The position numbers and the translations under genes were made by a program. Below are positions 23,701 to 33,233 of a DNA stretch of 64,000 nucleotides, in pieces. Source of the stretch: Marsupella aquatica (Eukaryota; Marchantiophyta). Each line of letters begins with the position of its first letter. Positions within the stretch are counted from its first letter, which is position 1. The notes below the pieces were generated by a model. The model was not told where the DNA came from and made no database searches. It saw only the letters and a list, made by a program, of their open reading frames with translations. The DNA lies in contig OZ316896.1 of the NCBI GenBank assembly GCA_973895155.1, positions 18,662,001 through 18,726,000 of the forward strand. The letters are read 5' to 3'.

Positions 23701-26700
23701 GGTCCAATGGCCGTGGAGAGTGGGCAAGTCAAAGGTCTCGTTTAACTCCAGAGAATGGCTCCAGCAGGGTTGCCAGCCCATCGACAGACTTAGGCGGGAA
23801 AGAAGCGTTGCAGGCAGATCTCACCGCTGCGGAGACAACAATCGAGGAGCTTCGTCTCGATACTGTTGCAGCACAGAGACAGAATCATAAGCTTAAAATT
23901 GAGATTGAAACATTGAAACAGCAACTGGAGTCACACATACGTGACGGAGCTGAGAATGGGATAGAAATGACCACCCTGGCAGCAGAGCGTGATCGGCTAA
24001 AGCTAGAGCTCGATCAGATCAAGTCATCAAAGCTGGCTCTGCAAGAGCGAGAGAATGGAGAAGGAAATGCTAGGTGGAAGATGGAGGATGCCCAGCGTAC
24101 CATTCAGGAGCTTCAAGATGAGACGAGGTACCAGAAAGAGCAAAACATAAACCTCACCATGCAACTCCGCAAGACACAAGATTCCAATATGGAGCTTGTG
24201 TTGGCCATTAAAGACTTGGAAGACTCGCTAGAGCAGCAGAAGAAGGAGTCGGAAGACCTCATCATCTTGAATAATGAGTTGGAGGATAATCTCGGTAGCA
24301 AGCAACGAGACTCCTTCACGGAGTTGGAGCAAGAGTGGAAGCTGCGAGTTAGTAGTTTAGTAGAAGATAAAAGGGTGCTGGAAACCCACATTTTGTCACT
24401 GGAAAATGCGCAGTACTCAGCAAAAACGGACGATGAGCATGTTCTGAAGATGGAGAAAATGATCGAGCAATTGACAAGGGACGTCGAAGATCTAGAGAAT
24501 GAATCTAAGGAATTGGCGGATGAAAACATGGACCTCTACACGAATGTAGAAGATATGAAGAAAGAAATACAATTGAAGTCAACTCTTATCTCTCAGCTGG
24601 AAGAAGAGGTAAAGAAGGCGCTACAACCAACTGTTGCTTCGCGTGCTCTTCCTACAGAGTCCTCTGAAATGACTGATCTGAGGAATCACGTGAAGGACCT
24701 TGAAAGCAGGCTCGCAGCCTCTGAAATTGCATACAACAGTCAGCTTAAGCGAAGTAAGGGGCATGTAGAACAAATTCAGATTTTAGTGGAAGAATTGCGA
24801 ACGGCAAACGTGCAGCTGGAAGGACGGTTGGAACATGCGTTAGCGGAGGCTGAGGGTGCCGCAGGTGAGCATGAGGCCGTCAAGCTGGAATCTGCAAGGT
24901 TCCAAAACGAAAGAGATCAGCTGGAGGTCCAGAGAAACGACCTTGAGCGCAGACTCGCGGTCGAAATTGAAACTCTGGAGAGGAATTTGGCTGAAGCCAG
25001 AGAAGCATTTGCGGCACAAGAACAGGAGCTGAGAACCATAGAAGAGAGTGCCAATCGGGCAGAAGAGGAACGTAGCATTGCACTGGACAAAATTGTAGGC
25101 TTGGAGGATGACATTTCCAGGCTGAAAGCGGAAACCCGAAGCATTGTTGAAGCCAAGAGCACAGGTGAGAGCTCTGTCGGTCATCTCCAAATGCAAATGG
25201 AAGAGTTGGAGGAGCTGAAGAGAAGTGCCGACGTAGAGTGTTTGAGAATGGGAGAGAATTTGCGTGACCGTGAAGCAGAAGTCTCCCAGTTACTTCAGCA
25301 GGTAGCCTCTCATGTCGCTCAAAGAAAACAGCTCGAGGTAAGTATGGCGGAGCTAGAAAGAGAGAAATCAGAGTTGCGGAGTACTATACAAGACTCTCTT
25401 GAAGAAGACAGGCTCAGCAAGTCACGAGTCGAGGAGCTCGAGTTCCAACTTTCCTTATTGTCGGAAGAGTTGGACTCTGTGAACTTCGCAAAGCGAGAGT
25501 TTGAAGAGCACTCATTAAGATTGGAAATGGAGAAGAGAGAGCTCGAAGCCGAAAGGAAAGAGTTGGAAATCAAGGTCCGGTCGGTGGAAGGAGAGGACCA
25601 AACACGGAAGGACCAGGTCGAGTTGTTGGCAACTGAGCTCGCTACTCTCCGGGCACAGATGGACACTCAAACAAGCTCCAGAAGGAACTTGGAAAGGCAG
25701 AAATCTGAGCTAGAGAGCTCAAAAGATGAGCTATACAACCAGCTCACGGATTTGGAGGAAGAAAATCTGAAAAACATAGAACGAATTTCTGAGCTTGAAG
25801 CACAGGTCAGATTTGTTACAGAAGAGCGAGAGACCCATAAGCTCGAAAGAGGAATTCTAGAGACTCGCTCTGTAGATCATGTTACCGAAAGAGGCAAATT
25901 GGATACAGCTCTTCAAATAGCAGCGAAGGAACACCAACAAAAAGTATCCAGTCTGGAATCAAAACTTACACAACTGTTGAAGGAGAGTGAACGCTATAGA
26001 AGTTCTCAGGAAGAGCTTCAGGTGCATGCACAGAAACTGGAACAGGATTCTGCCGGCCATATGGAGTCTGTGAAGGCGATAAAGGAGAGAATTCACAGCT
26101 TGGAGAGCATGAATCTTGGATTAGAAGCCAAGTTGCAAGAGATGACCGAGAATCATTCTGTGGCATCCAAGACTGTGGCATCGTTGGAGGCAGAGATGGT
26201 TGCCCTCAGAGCAGAACACGAAGAGAAGACAGGCAAATTTCTCCTGGACTTGGAGAATCTGAGGCAATCAAATGGCGAGAGTGAACAGAGAGCCAAACAT
26301 GGAGAAGAGTCCCTGAGAAGGGCTCGCTGGGAGAAAGCGGCTGCTGTTGAACGCTTGCAGATGGAAGTGCAACGACTGACAGAGCAGATGACATCAACTA
26401 ACGACGAAAAAGAGAAGCTGGCATCGGAGGCACTTGTGCAGGCATCGGAGCTCCGTGCAGAGAAAGGGGAGTGGGAAGAGAGACTGCGGCAAGCGGAAGA
26501 CAAACTCAAACTGGCAAACGAGGAGAGCACTTCTCTCAAGGCAGAGTACGGCTCTAGGTTGCAGGACTTAGTGAGTCAAAACGAGGCGTTGAAATCTAGG
26601 GAACACGAAACGGTCTTTAAGCTGAGCGAGACTGTCCGGGAATTTGGTGATCTAAAAGCTAAAGAGTTAGCTTCAAGGAATCATGCAGAAGACTTCGAAA

Positions 26701-29294
26701 GGAAGCTGACACTTGTTCTTAATGAGAAAGAGCAATTAGAAGAGGAAGTTGAGGACCTCAAAATACGAGTACAAGATTCAGAGATGCTTGGTTTTGAAAT
26801 ACAAAGACTGCAGAATACTGTAAGGCAGTTGAAAAGCGAGAGGGATAGCTTTGATGATTCTGCTAAGAACCTAAAGATCGTCAATGAGCTCCTTGAACAA
26901 GAGAAGGGCCACTTGGAGGAAGATATAACTGCCTGGGAAAAAGAAAATGAAGAACTGAAGCATGCGAAGGTTGCCGTCGAGGAAAAGATTCTTCGTCTTC
27001 AATTGGAGCTGGAAAGCCAAGGCTCTGCACGATCCCTAGAGGCAGAGCAAAGAAGTGAGTCCATCAAGCTCCGTCGCCAGAACAGTGAGTTCAAGCGAAA
27101 ACTAACTGAGTATGAAGAGGAGAAAGAAGAATTTCGAAGGAAAGTACAGCTGTTGGAGGGAGAACTTAAACAAAGGTCAGAGACGTTAGGACTGGTTGAG
27201 AAGAGGCTGAAGGACAAAGATCATGATGAGTATGGAAGACCAATCAGCAATGGCGGTAGTCCTGGCTTTCTTCAAAGATCACTTTCCAGGTCTAACAGTA
27301 AGATTAATCCTATGGGCTCACCGTCTCGAGACACGAAGGAGATGAATGAGATGCGCGAGAAGATGAAATTCCTTGAGGTACTTGATGTCGTAATTTGCAC
27401 ATCTGGCAAGTTTCCTGTTTCTCTAGAGTTAGTCTCTTCTAGACTTCTTCCTGTTATTCGTAGAACTGAATAGGAATAAGCTGTGGTGGGAGAGAGACTT
27501 ACCACCATTTTCTGCAGGCTGATCTTGAGTTGAAGGCTACGGCATTGGATACACTGAAGAAGGACTTCAGTGCAAAAGAGTCAATTTTATACAAGAAAAT
27601 TGAGCTATTGGAAGGGGCCAATGAACAGCTTGTTCAAGGCGGCCCTGATTTGGGCATGGATCATCAACTGCAGATGGAGGTACTTTTATTCTTCAATGTC
27701 TACATTCAGCTGGAATTGTAATTATTATTTAAGAGGGGAGTAATGATGTTTGCTATTTGAGTCACGATGTGAGTTTTAGATGTGGAAGATCCTAGCTTGT
27801 ACACTCAATGTGGCTCTCAGGCATGTCACCCAGAGGTATGAGCACCGACGTCGTGGCTGGTTGAGACACCGATGCATAGACATGAGTTTTCGCTGGAGCC
27901 TTCTGTCTCGATTCAAGGCGTCTTATTCACTAGAGTGCTTTGTGTGCATGTATATCTGTCATGGGCAGTTAGTACACTTAGCATGGCTAAATGTACTAAA
28001 TGCCACCGTTATTTCTTTCTCCTTAGCTGGGGTTCCAAAGACGTAAATTCAATCCAGTAGAATTGTTTCTAGAATGAGAGTAGTCATAAGTTGGAAAGCG
28101 AGTGGTTTCCACTGAGAAAAAATCCATGGAAGTATGCCGCGTAGGTATCGAAAGGATTCCCTAAAGGTCCTAGAGAGTTGTATACCTTAGTCATTGAGCA
28201 GTGGTAAAAGTTGTGCAACTTTTTAGTAGGAGCAACCTGTGGCTGGGTTCCAAATTTCTTTCATTCAGAATTAACGTCAACTTTTGAGACATATGAGCCG
28301 CTCGTGAGTTCTGATGTAGAAAGTATGAATTTGCTGTGCAGTTGACAAGGCTGCAAAACTTGAATGGCCTGTTATCTCGCCGAGAGCGAGAGCTATTATC
28401 TCAATTGAGTACCCAGGAAGTGCTTCATAAAGAAGTCCAGAGACTGCAAGAGGTATTGTCCTCATCACAAACGAATCGCCTCTCATATCTTTACTTTCAG
28501 TCAACCTTTCTTGTGAAAAGTGTGAACGTCCCTTAGTCCATCCTGTCTGGAAGGGATTAATCAGATACTTAAAGGGTGATAGGACGTGCAAGCTTAGGGC
28601 TTACAGTTCTTTCCTTGCCCTATTGGAGAATGGAAATATGTAGATGCATTGTAGATTAATCACGTTCACAACAATCAGGGTGCATCTATTTTGGTGTGGA
28701 GTTGGCTTCAATTTCTGGATATGATTATCAACCCTGACCACGTGATTAAGGCTTTTGGAATTTGATGTGATGCAACAGGAAAATGAGCAGCTTGAGATTC
28801 GTTTCACCAGATTTAAAGATTCCACCAAGATCGGGAATATTGCGGAAAGAATGCTCTCTTTAGAGACGGAATTGACTGAAGCTATGGAAGCCAATGCGAT
28901 GTATAAAATGCAACTACAGAAGTAAGTAAATCTCTGGTATCAATTGCTTAAGACTTTAAGTTGCAGTGAGGACTTCAGAGCTTTGCTTATAAGCACACAA
29001 TCATGGTCTGTGGTGATGAGCAACATAAGACTAACGAAGGCTTCTTCTTTTGGGTGTAGTGCTTTCGCCAAGCAGCATAATGTTCAAGCAGCTGCACTGC
29101 AGAATTATGGGGATGTGGACCAGATCATCGGTGAATTAGTTCGGTTTAAAACCAAGGCATCAAAGTCAGAGGAGGATGTCAAAGATTTACGTGAGCGTTA
29201 CACGACGATGAGTTTAAAGTATGCTGAAGTTTCATCTCAGAAGGAAGAACTAATCATGGCCCTTCGAAACTTGCGGAATGGCAAGAAATCGTAA
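20708..29294 (+). CDS. NT-C2 domain, long coiled-coil protein (myosin-heavy-chain-related family)
   Basis: Eleven exons join in frame: 20708-20785, 21143-21343, 22116-22238, 22492-22529, 22740-22920, 23129-23170, 23376-27377, 27518-27679, 28342-28452, 28779-28921 and 29060-29294, giving about 1771 residues. Every intron is GT-AG. The start MFKSLKKRGEKVKEKVDF and residues to about 150, including GWDKLVVSVVPLETGR, YDEKLYKIVL and GSSRSGVLGEVTIDLADF, match the N-terminal C2 (EEIG1/EHBP1-type) domain of plant proteins annotated as myosin-heavy-chain-related. An acidic, then Ser/Pro/Gly-rich linker follows (about 150-360), then almost unbroken coiled coil, mostly in the 4-kb exon 7. A Ser/Gly-rich break occurs near 1510-1550. 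It has no motor domain. NT-C2 proteins are thought to tether membranes or organelles to the cytoskeleton, so that role is inference here. It is longer than the roughly 1000-residue flowering-plant relatives that I recall. Confidence 0.9.
21730..21826 (+). repeat. 48-bp tandem duplication in intron 2
   Basis: The unit 'ttgacaacagcggaaacg' and what follows begins at 21730 and again at 21778, with few differences. It lies wholly within the intron between exons 2 and 3 of the NT-C2 gene and does not touch the splice sites. Confidence 0.8.
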
Positions 29295-30712
29295 GGGGAT
29301 CACCCTGATTCATACCTTGGCTTGTGATCTCACTTTTGATATCTGCGTATGAAGGCTTTGGATACTCAACGTCGCCGGCAGTTTGCACATGGTTTGTAAC
29401 CCTTTTTTATGGTTTCAACTTTACCAATTACAGTTATCTTATTCTCTAATTTTTATGACGGGCATTTCAAAGAGATGACGCCTGTGAGGAGCTCAAGAAA
29501 TGAAACCATATTCAGATTGAAAGAGACCAGGAGCATCTGTTTGTTTCTGTTCTATTGAGATCTTATTATTAGTCTTTAGATCCTGAAACTCATATCGATT
29601 TTTAAATCTATTCGATTCTATACGATAGTCTTTGACCGGCAAAAATGTGTTCGTGATTTCAGAGGTTCCTCTTACCTGTGGGCTCGCAAAGCTGAGTAAC
29701 AGAGCCCCTTTGATGCCACTTGAGCTGGAAAGGTTCGCGACATATCACCACTTTGACGTAGCTGTTGGTGGCCATTCTTCTATTATAGTGAATAATATCC
29801 GAAGCCAAACCTGGGAACTCAAAGTTGAGATGCTTTGATTCTAGCATTCTTGGCAAAACCCATTTTGACAATTGTATCATTTGATCACGCCCAGATTATA
29901 TGAACCTTGTAGACAAGGAATGTCTGTTCTCATGTGTAGTTACAAGCAGACCATTTTCCTGAGATTTGTATCATTGATATTTTAACGTCTTACAGCAATT
30001 TTGTACCCTTGTATTCAACATTGTATTACAATCCAGTCATTTTATCTTTCAGTTGGGACTGGACCTTTACGACTATTTTCCATTCTGATGTTCGGTCATG
30101 CGACTATCAAAGTCGATTTCTTTTAATCTGGAACGTGTTGTTGGGGCTCTCAAGAGGCACCTTTAGATGTCTGTTCCGTGATGACAGTCTTGAGATGGTC
30201 TGGATGATTTGGATTTTAAAGCGAGAAAGGCGAACTGAAATTCTAAAATGAAAGATTCCCTTGACGTGCACTCGATTTGAACAGTCAGTATTGCTACGCG
30301 TAAAGCTGAATCAGATTGTTCTACGCATATTATTGCAATTCTGTGATCGTCGCAAGACTACGCTACATTGGAAAGTGTGTTAATGCGTTCATGAGTACCC
30401 AGCGGAAAGAGTTTGATAGAACTGATTTGCTCGTGGATTTCACATCTTTGACAAGAAACAATATTTTTAGTCTCTTGCTTATACTCTTTAACAAGGAAAA
30501 CATGGGAAACTCAAATATCTAAGGCTGGGCCTCAACTTTTTCTCGCTTGCTTGCACTTTAACAAGGCACAAATCGACAACTGAAATATCTGGGCGTGATG
30601 AGCCTTCTTGGAGTAAAGAATATATAAGAATCTCAGTACAATTAAACCACAAGTTTCCCCATTAAGTACTCTCTGTAGCCAGTAGTACTCATTTCACATA
30701 CAGGACAATTGT
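29295..30712. other. 3' flank of the NT-C2 gene, no other gene seen
   Basis: The first few hundred bases are probably 3' UTR. Short open frames after 29600 show no domain. No tRNA or other RNA gene is recognisable by eye. Confidence 0.35.
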
Positions 30713-30832
30713 TATTGCCTATTCTAAGAAGCATACAATATTTTCAGGGATTCTTGAGTATCAGTGTCATCTTTCTGCCTACACTAAGGAGCACACAATA
30801 TTTTCAGAAATTCTTGAGTATCAGTGTCATCT
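30713..30832. repeat. 60-bp perfect-period tandem duplication
   Basis: Copies at 30713-30772 and 30773-30832 share 'cacacaatattttcag' and 'attcttgagtatcagtgtcatct' with about eight differences and no length change. Confidence 0.9.
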
Positions 30833-31180
30833 CAGTAGTTCACGTTAAAGTTTTGGCTCAAAATGAAGATCTTGGAGATATCTATGTTCCAAAAAAAACC
30901 TCATCAAAAAATCGTTCATAAGTTTAGGTAATCACCAAAAACATCACCATTGGGGACAAAGTACTGCTCAAACCTTAGGTCTCACCATTCCACAAAAAGA
31001 ATCACATGTAAAACTTGTTTATATTTTACAGGAAATCACCACAAAATGGTTTTAGATGCAAAGTGAGTGAGAGAGCCTGCAAGGTGGCTGGTTAGGGGTA
31101 GGGGTCCTTTTATAGTGGAGTTGTGGATTAAAGAAACCAGAGTACAACATCTAACCCTCCATTCAATTCAAACCCAAAAT

Positions 31181-31271
31181 TACTCCAGGAACATATTTAC
31201 AACCTGAACACCAAAACTAATTGCCTATGAGCTGCATTAAATGTTTAGGTGAGAACTGTTTACATAGTGCC
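31181..31271 (+). repeat. dispersed repeat shared with both WDR26 3' flanks
   Basis: The segment 'ctccaggaaca.attt' through 'aacaccaaaa', 'gagct.c..aaatgtt.aggt' and 'gttta...agtgcc' aligns with 43573-43670 and 58813-58910. It lies just beyond the C-terminal end of the PIF/Harbinger transposase remnant, so it may be part of that element's non-coding end. Confidence 0.5.
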
Positions 31272-31339
31272 CTAGGTGCACTGTAGTGAGCCTAAGAGGT
31301 GCCAATGAGCTTCATAAACTGTTTACGTGAAACATCATG

Positions 31340-32277
31340 GCTTGGGCTAAGCAATTCCTTCTTGGGCGTCGCTCCCATTCCTGTGGTAAGTTCTCATCAC
31401 TCTCGTCTTCCACAACATGTTGTGGAGGATTACACATGCAATGCAAATGTCTTTGATGACACCTGTGCTATATATCCTACAGGCCAGGGGTTTCAAACTA
31501 TTGCAAATCTAGCCTGCAAAATGCCAAATGCCCTCTCCACATGTCCTTCCTGGCTCCTTCTTGACATTTGGCAAACCATTTCCTTGCATCTCCTTGTGGA
31601 AGTGCAATTGTCTGGACAAATATAGAGGAGTCGGTATAGATCCATCCGTGAGACGGTATTACTGAGAATAACCTGTCCCATTTATTGTGAAGGTCACTTT
31701 TCTATTGCTCCTCAACATATTATTCACAATTGGTGATCTGTCTAGCAAGTCGAGGTCATTGTTACGTCTGGGCAGACCAAAATAAGCATGCCACAACCAC
31801 AAGGATTGATCACCTATGGCCTCCAAGACCATAGATTTATACCTATCCTTGTTGGTGAAAAGTCCTTGTCAGGCAACAATTTAATGATCCAAACATACCA
31901 AGGAACCTTCTGGCATCATTAATCATAATTTGTTTCTCCAGGTCCTCCCTAGTTGGTTGCCTGAGGTATTGTGCCTCAAATACTTCTCGGATGGCCCTGC
32001 AGAATCTCTTCAATGAATCCAACGCAGTGGATTCAGCAATTCAGCAATACTTGGCGTCAGCTGAAACTCCTAGCAAAAGTTGCCAAAGTGCTGGTGTAAT
32101 TTTCTGAATTGAAGAATGCCCAAGCAATCCAGCAGCGTCTCTTTTCTGGACAAAATACTCATCATGTTCACACACAGCATCATGAATTTTCCAAAACAAG
32201 TGTCGCCTCATCCTATACCTTTGTCTAAAGTGGGCATCCGTATACACTGGATTCATACGAAAGTAGTCATCCTAGAT
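31340..32277 (-). pseudogene. PIF/Harbinger-type transposase remnant
   Basis: On the minus strand, codons starting at 32256 give a segment typical of plant PIF/Harbinger transposases (FRQRYRMRRHLFWKIHDAV, EHDEYFVQKRDAAGLLG). Farther along are STALDSLKRFCRAI, HAYFGLPRRNNDLDLLDRS, GHVERAFGILQARFAIV and ICIACVILHNML, the expected order from N to C terminus. It is broken by a nonsense codon (32041-32043), at least two frame changes and an internal deletion after about 31880, where the usual catalytic D-C motif reads N-C. A hAT-like MITE sits directly upstream of the remaining N-terminus. The element cannot encode an active enzyme. Its outer ends were not found. Confidence 0.85.
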
Positions 32278-32560
32278 CTCGGGGGTTTCACTTCCACAAA
32301 AATGGCATATCACGTGCGACAAAGTATAGGGTCATTTTATTGGTCCGAAAGAAAGACTTAAGAATTTTTTGAGAAGAACAATGGGGTCTTTTAAATCCAA
32401 TTTTGAGACTTATAAGAACATTAGGGTCCTTATAACCAAATTTTTGGAATATTCCAACTTTATAGAGGTTGAAAAACATTTTTTTCTTACATTTTAGGGG
32501 GCCCAAGGCCTAAAAATGTCGCAGGTGATGGGGAGACATCCATATAGTGAGACCCCCGAG
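32278..32560 (+). mobile_element. hAT-like MITE, copy 1 (283 bp)
   Basis: The element begins CTCGGGGGTTTCAC and ends GTGAGACCCCCGAG, which are inverted repeats with one mismatch over 14 bp. The 8-bp direct repeat TCCTAGAT flanks it (32270-32277 and 32561-32568). An 8-bp target duplication and short inverted termini fit the hAT superfamily. It has no coding capacity. It lies in the N-terminal part of the Harbinger remnant. A shorter relative with its own target duplication is at 53053-53283. Confidence 0.88.
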
Positions 32561-32603
32561 TCCTAGATTTGTCTGTGGCCAGCGGCACTATCTCCATCAT
32601 TAT

Positions 32604-33042
32604 TGTTGAGCATAGACGACGATCGCAACGGCAAGCCCATGAACCATCCAACGCACAATAGTCGACACAAGAGATACGTGGTTCACCTCCTTGAGGTTAC
32701 GTCCACGGGAACACACAAGAGAGCTTTACTGAACTCTAAGCCCGTCGGCTATACCGAGTCTCCACAGTGTAAGCTCTCCCTATCTCTCAAGTGGCTCCAT
32801 AACAATGAGCCTTGGTTCTACCTCTCCAAGCACACATGCCTCTTATGATATAGTGTGCAACTTAGTTGTACCTAACCACATAGTTGTACCTAACCACATA
32901 GTTGTACCTAATCACGTAGTTGTACCTAACCACATAGTTGTACCTAATCACGTAGTTGTACCTAACCACGTAGTTGTACCAACCCACGTTGTTGTACCAA
33001 CCACGTCATACCTAACCTAGACGTAAGAGTAAATACCCAACA
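32604..33042 (-). repeat. 3' LTR of the young copia element
   Basis: 439 bp. In element orientation it starts TGTTGGGTATTTACTC and ends CTATGCTCAACA. It differs from the 5' LTR only at 32697 (plus-strand T against C at 38789), by direct reading. Confidence 0.95.
32863..33017 (-). repeat. 18-bp minisatellite in the U3 region (also at 38955-39109)
   Basis: About eight units of TAGTTGTACCTAACCACA and variants (plus strand) lie near the U3 end of each LTR. Several units create an ACGT core (CACGTA, CCACGTTG), and the last creates ATGACGTGG on the element's sense strand. Such ACGT cores are bZIP (G-box/ABRE/as-1-like) binding sites in plants. The old copia relative at 56325 lacks the array. A promoter function is inference. 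Confidence 0.8.
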
Positions 33043-33055
33043 ATCTTCCCCTTGA
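33043..33055 (-). other. polypurine tract of the young copia element
   Basis: Immediately before the 3' LTR, in element orientation, the sequence reads CAAGGGGAAGAT. This is the usual purine-rich primer for plus-strand DNA synthesis. The old copy has a matching tract, CAAAGGAGAGAT, at 56313-56324. Confidence 0.8.
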
Positions 33056-33233
33056 CTCTGGTCTAGGGGAGAGTAATACTGCCAATGTATATGATCCCTC
33101 AGCGGGAAGTTCTGGACAGAAACCAAACCGGTTTCCCTCTCTAACTAGAGCAAACCAGAACTAAGTCGTAGCCTAATACATAGGAATGAGGAAGAGCATA
33201 TATCAGTAATTACAATGAATGTTTAAGAAAACT

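Noticed and set aside
24113-26884. Several long minus-strand frames opposite the coiled-coil exon
   Set aside because: They are Ser/Leu-rich mirror frames of a Glu/Lys/Leu-rich coding strand.
32031-32046. Adjacent ATTCAGCA ATTCAGCA as an 8-bp hAT excision footprint
   Set aside because: Read on the transposase strand the whole stretch stays in the conserved frame with one TGA, so a simple CGA-to-TGA change explains it and no extra bases are needed.
32863-33017. LTR array as a CRISPR-like repeat array
   Set aside because: Units are 18 bp, directly adjoining without spacers, in a plant LTR.
32603-33020. Open frames inside the LTRs (also 38695-39112)
   Set aside because: They lie antisense to the element in untranslated LTR and are identical only because the LTRs are.
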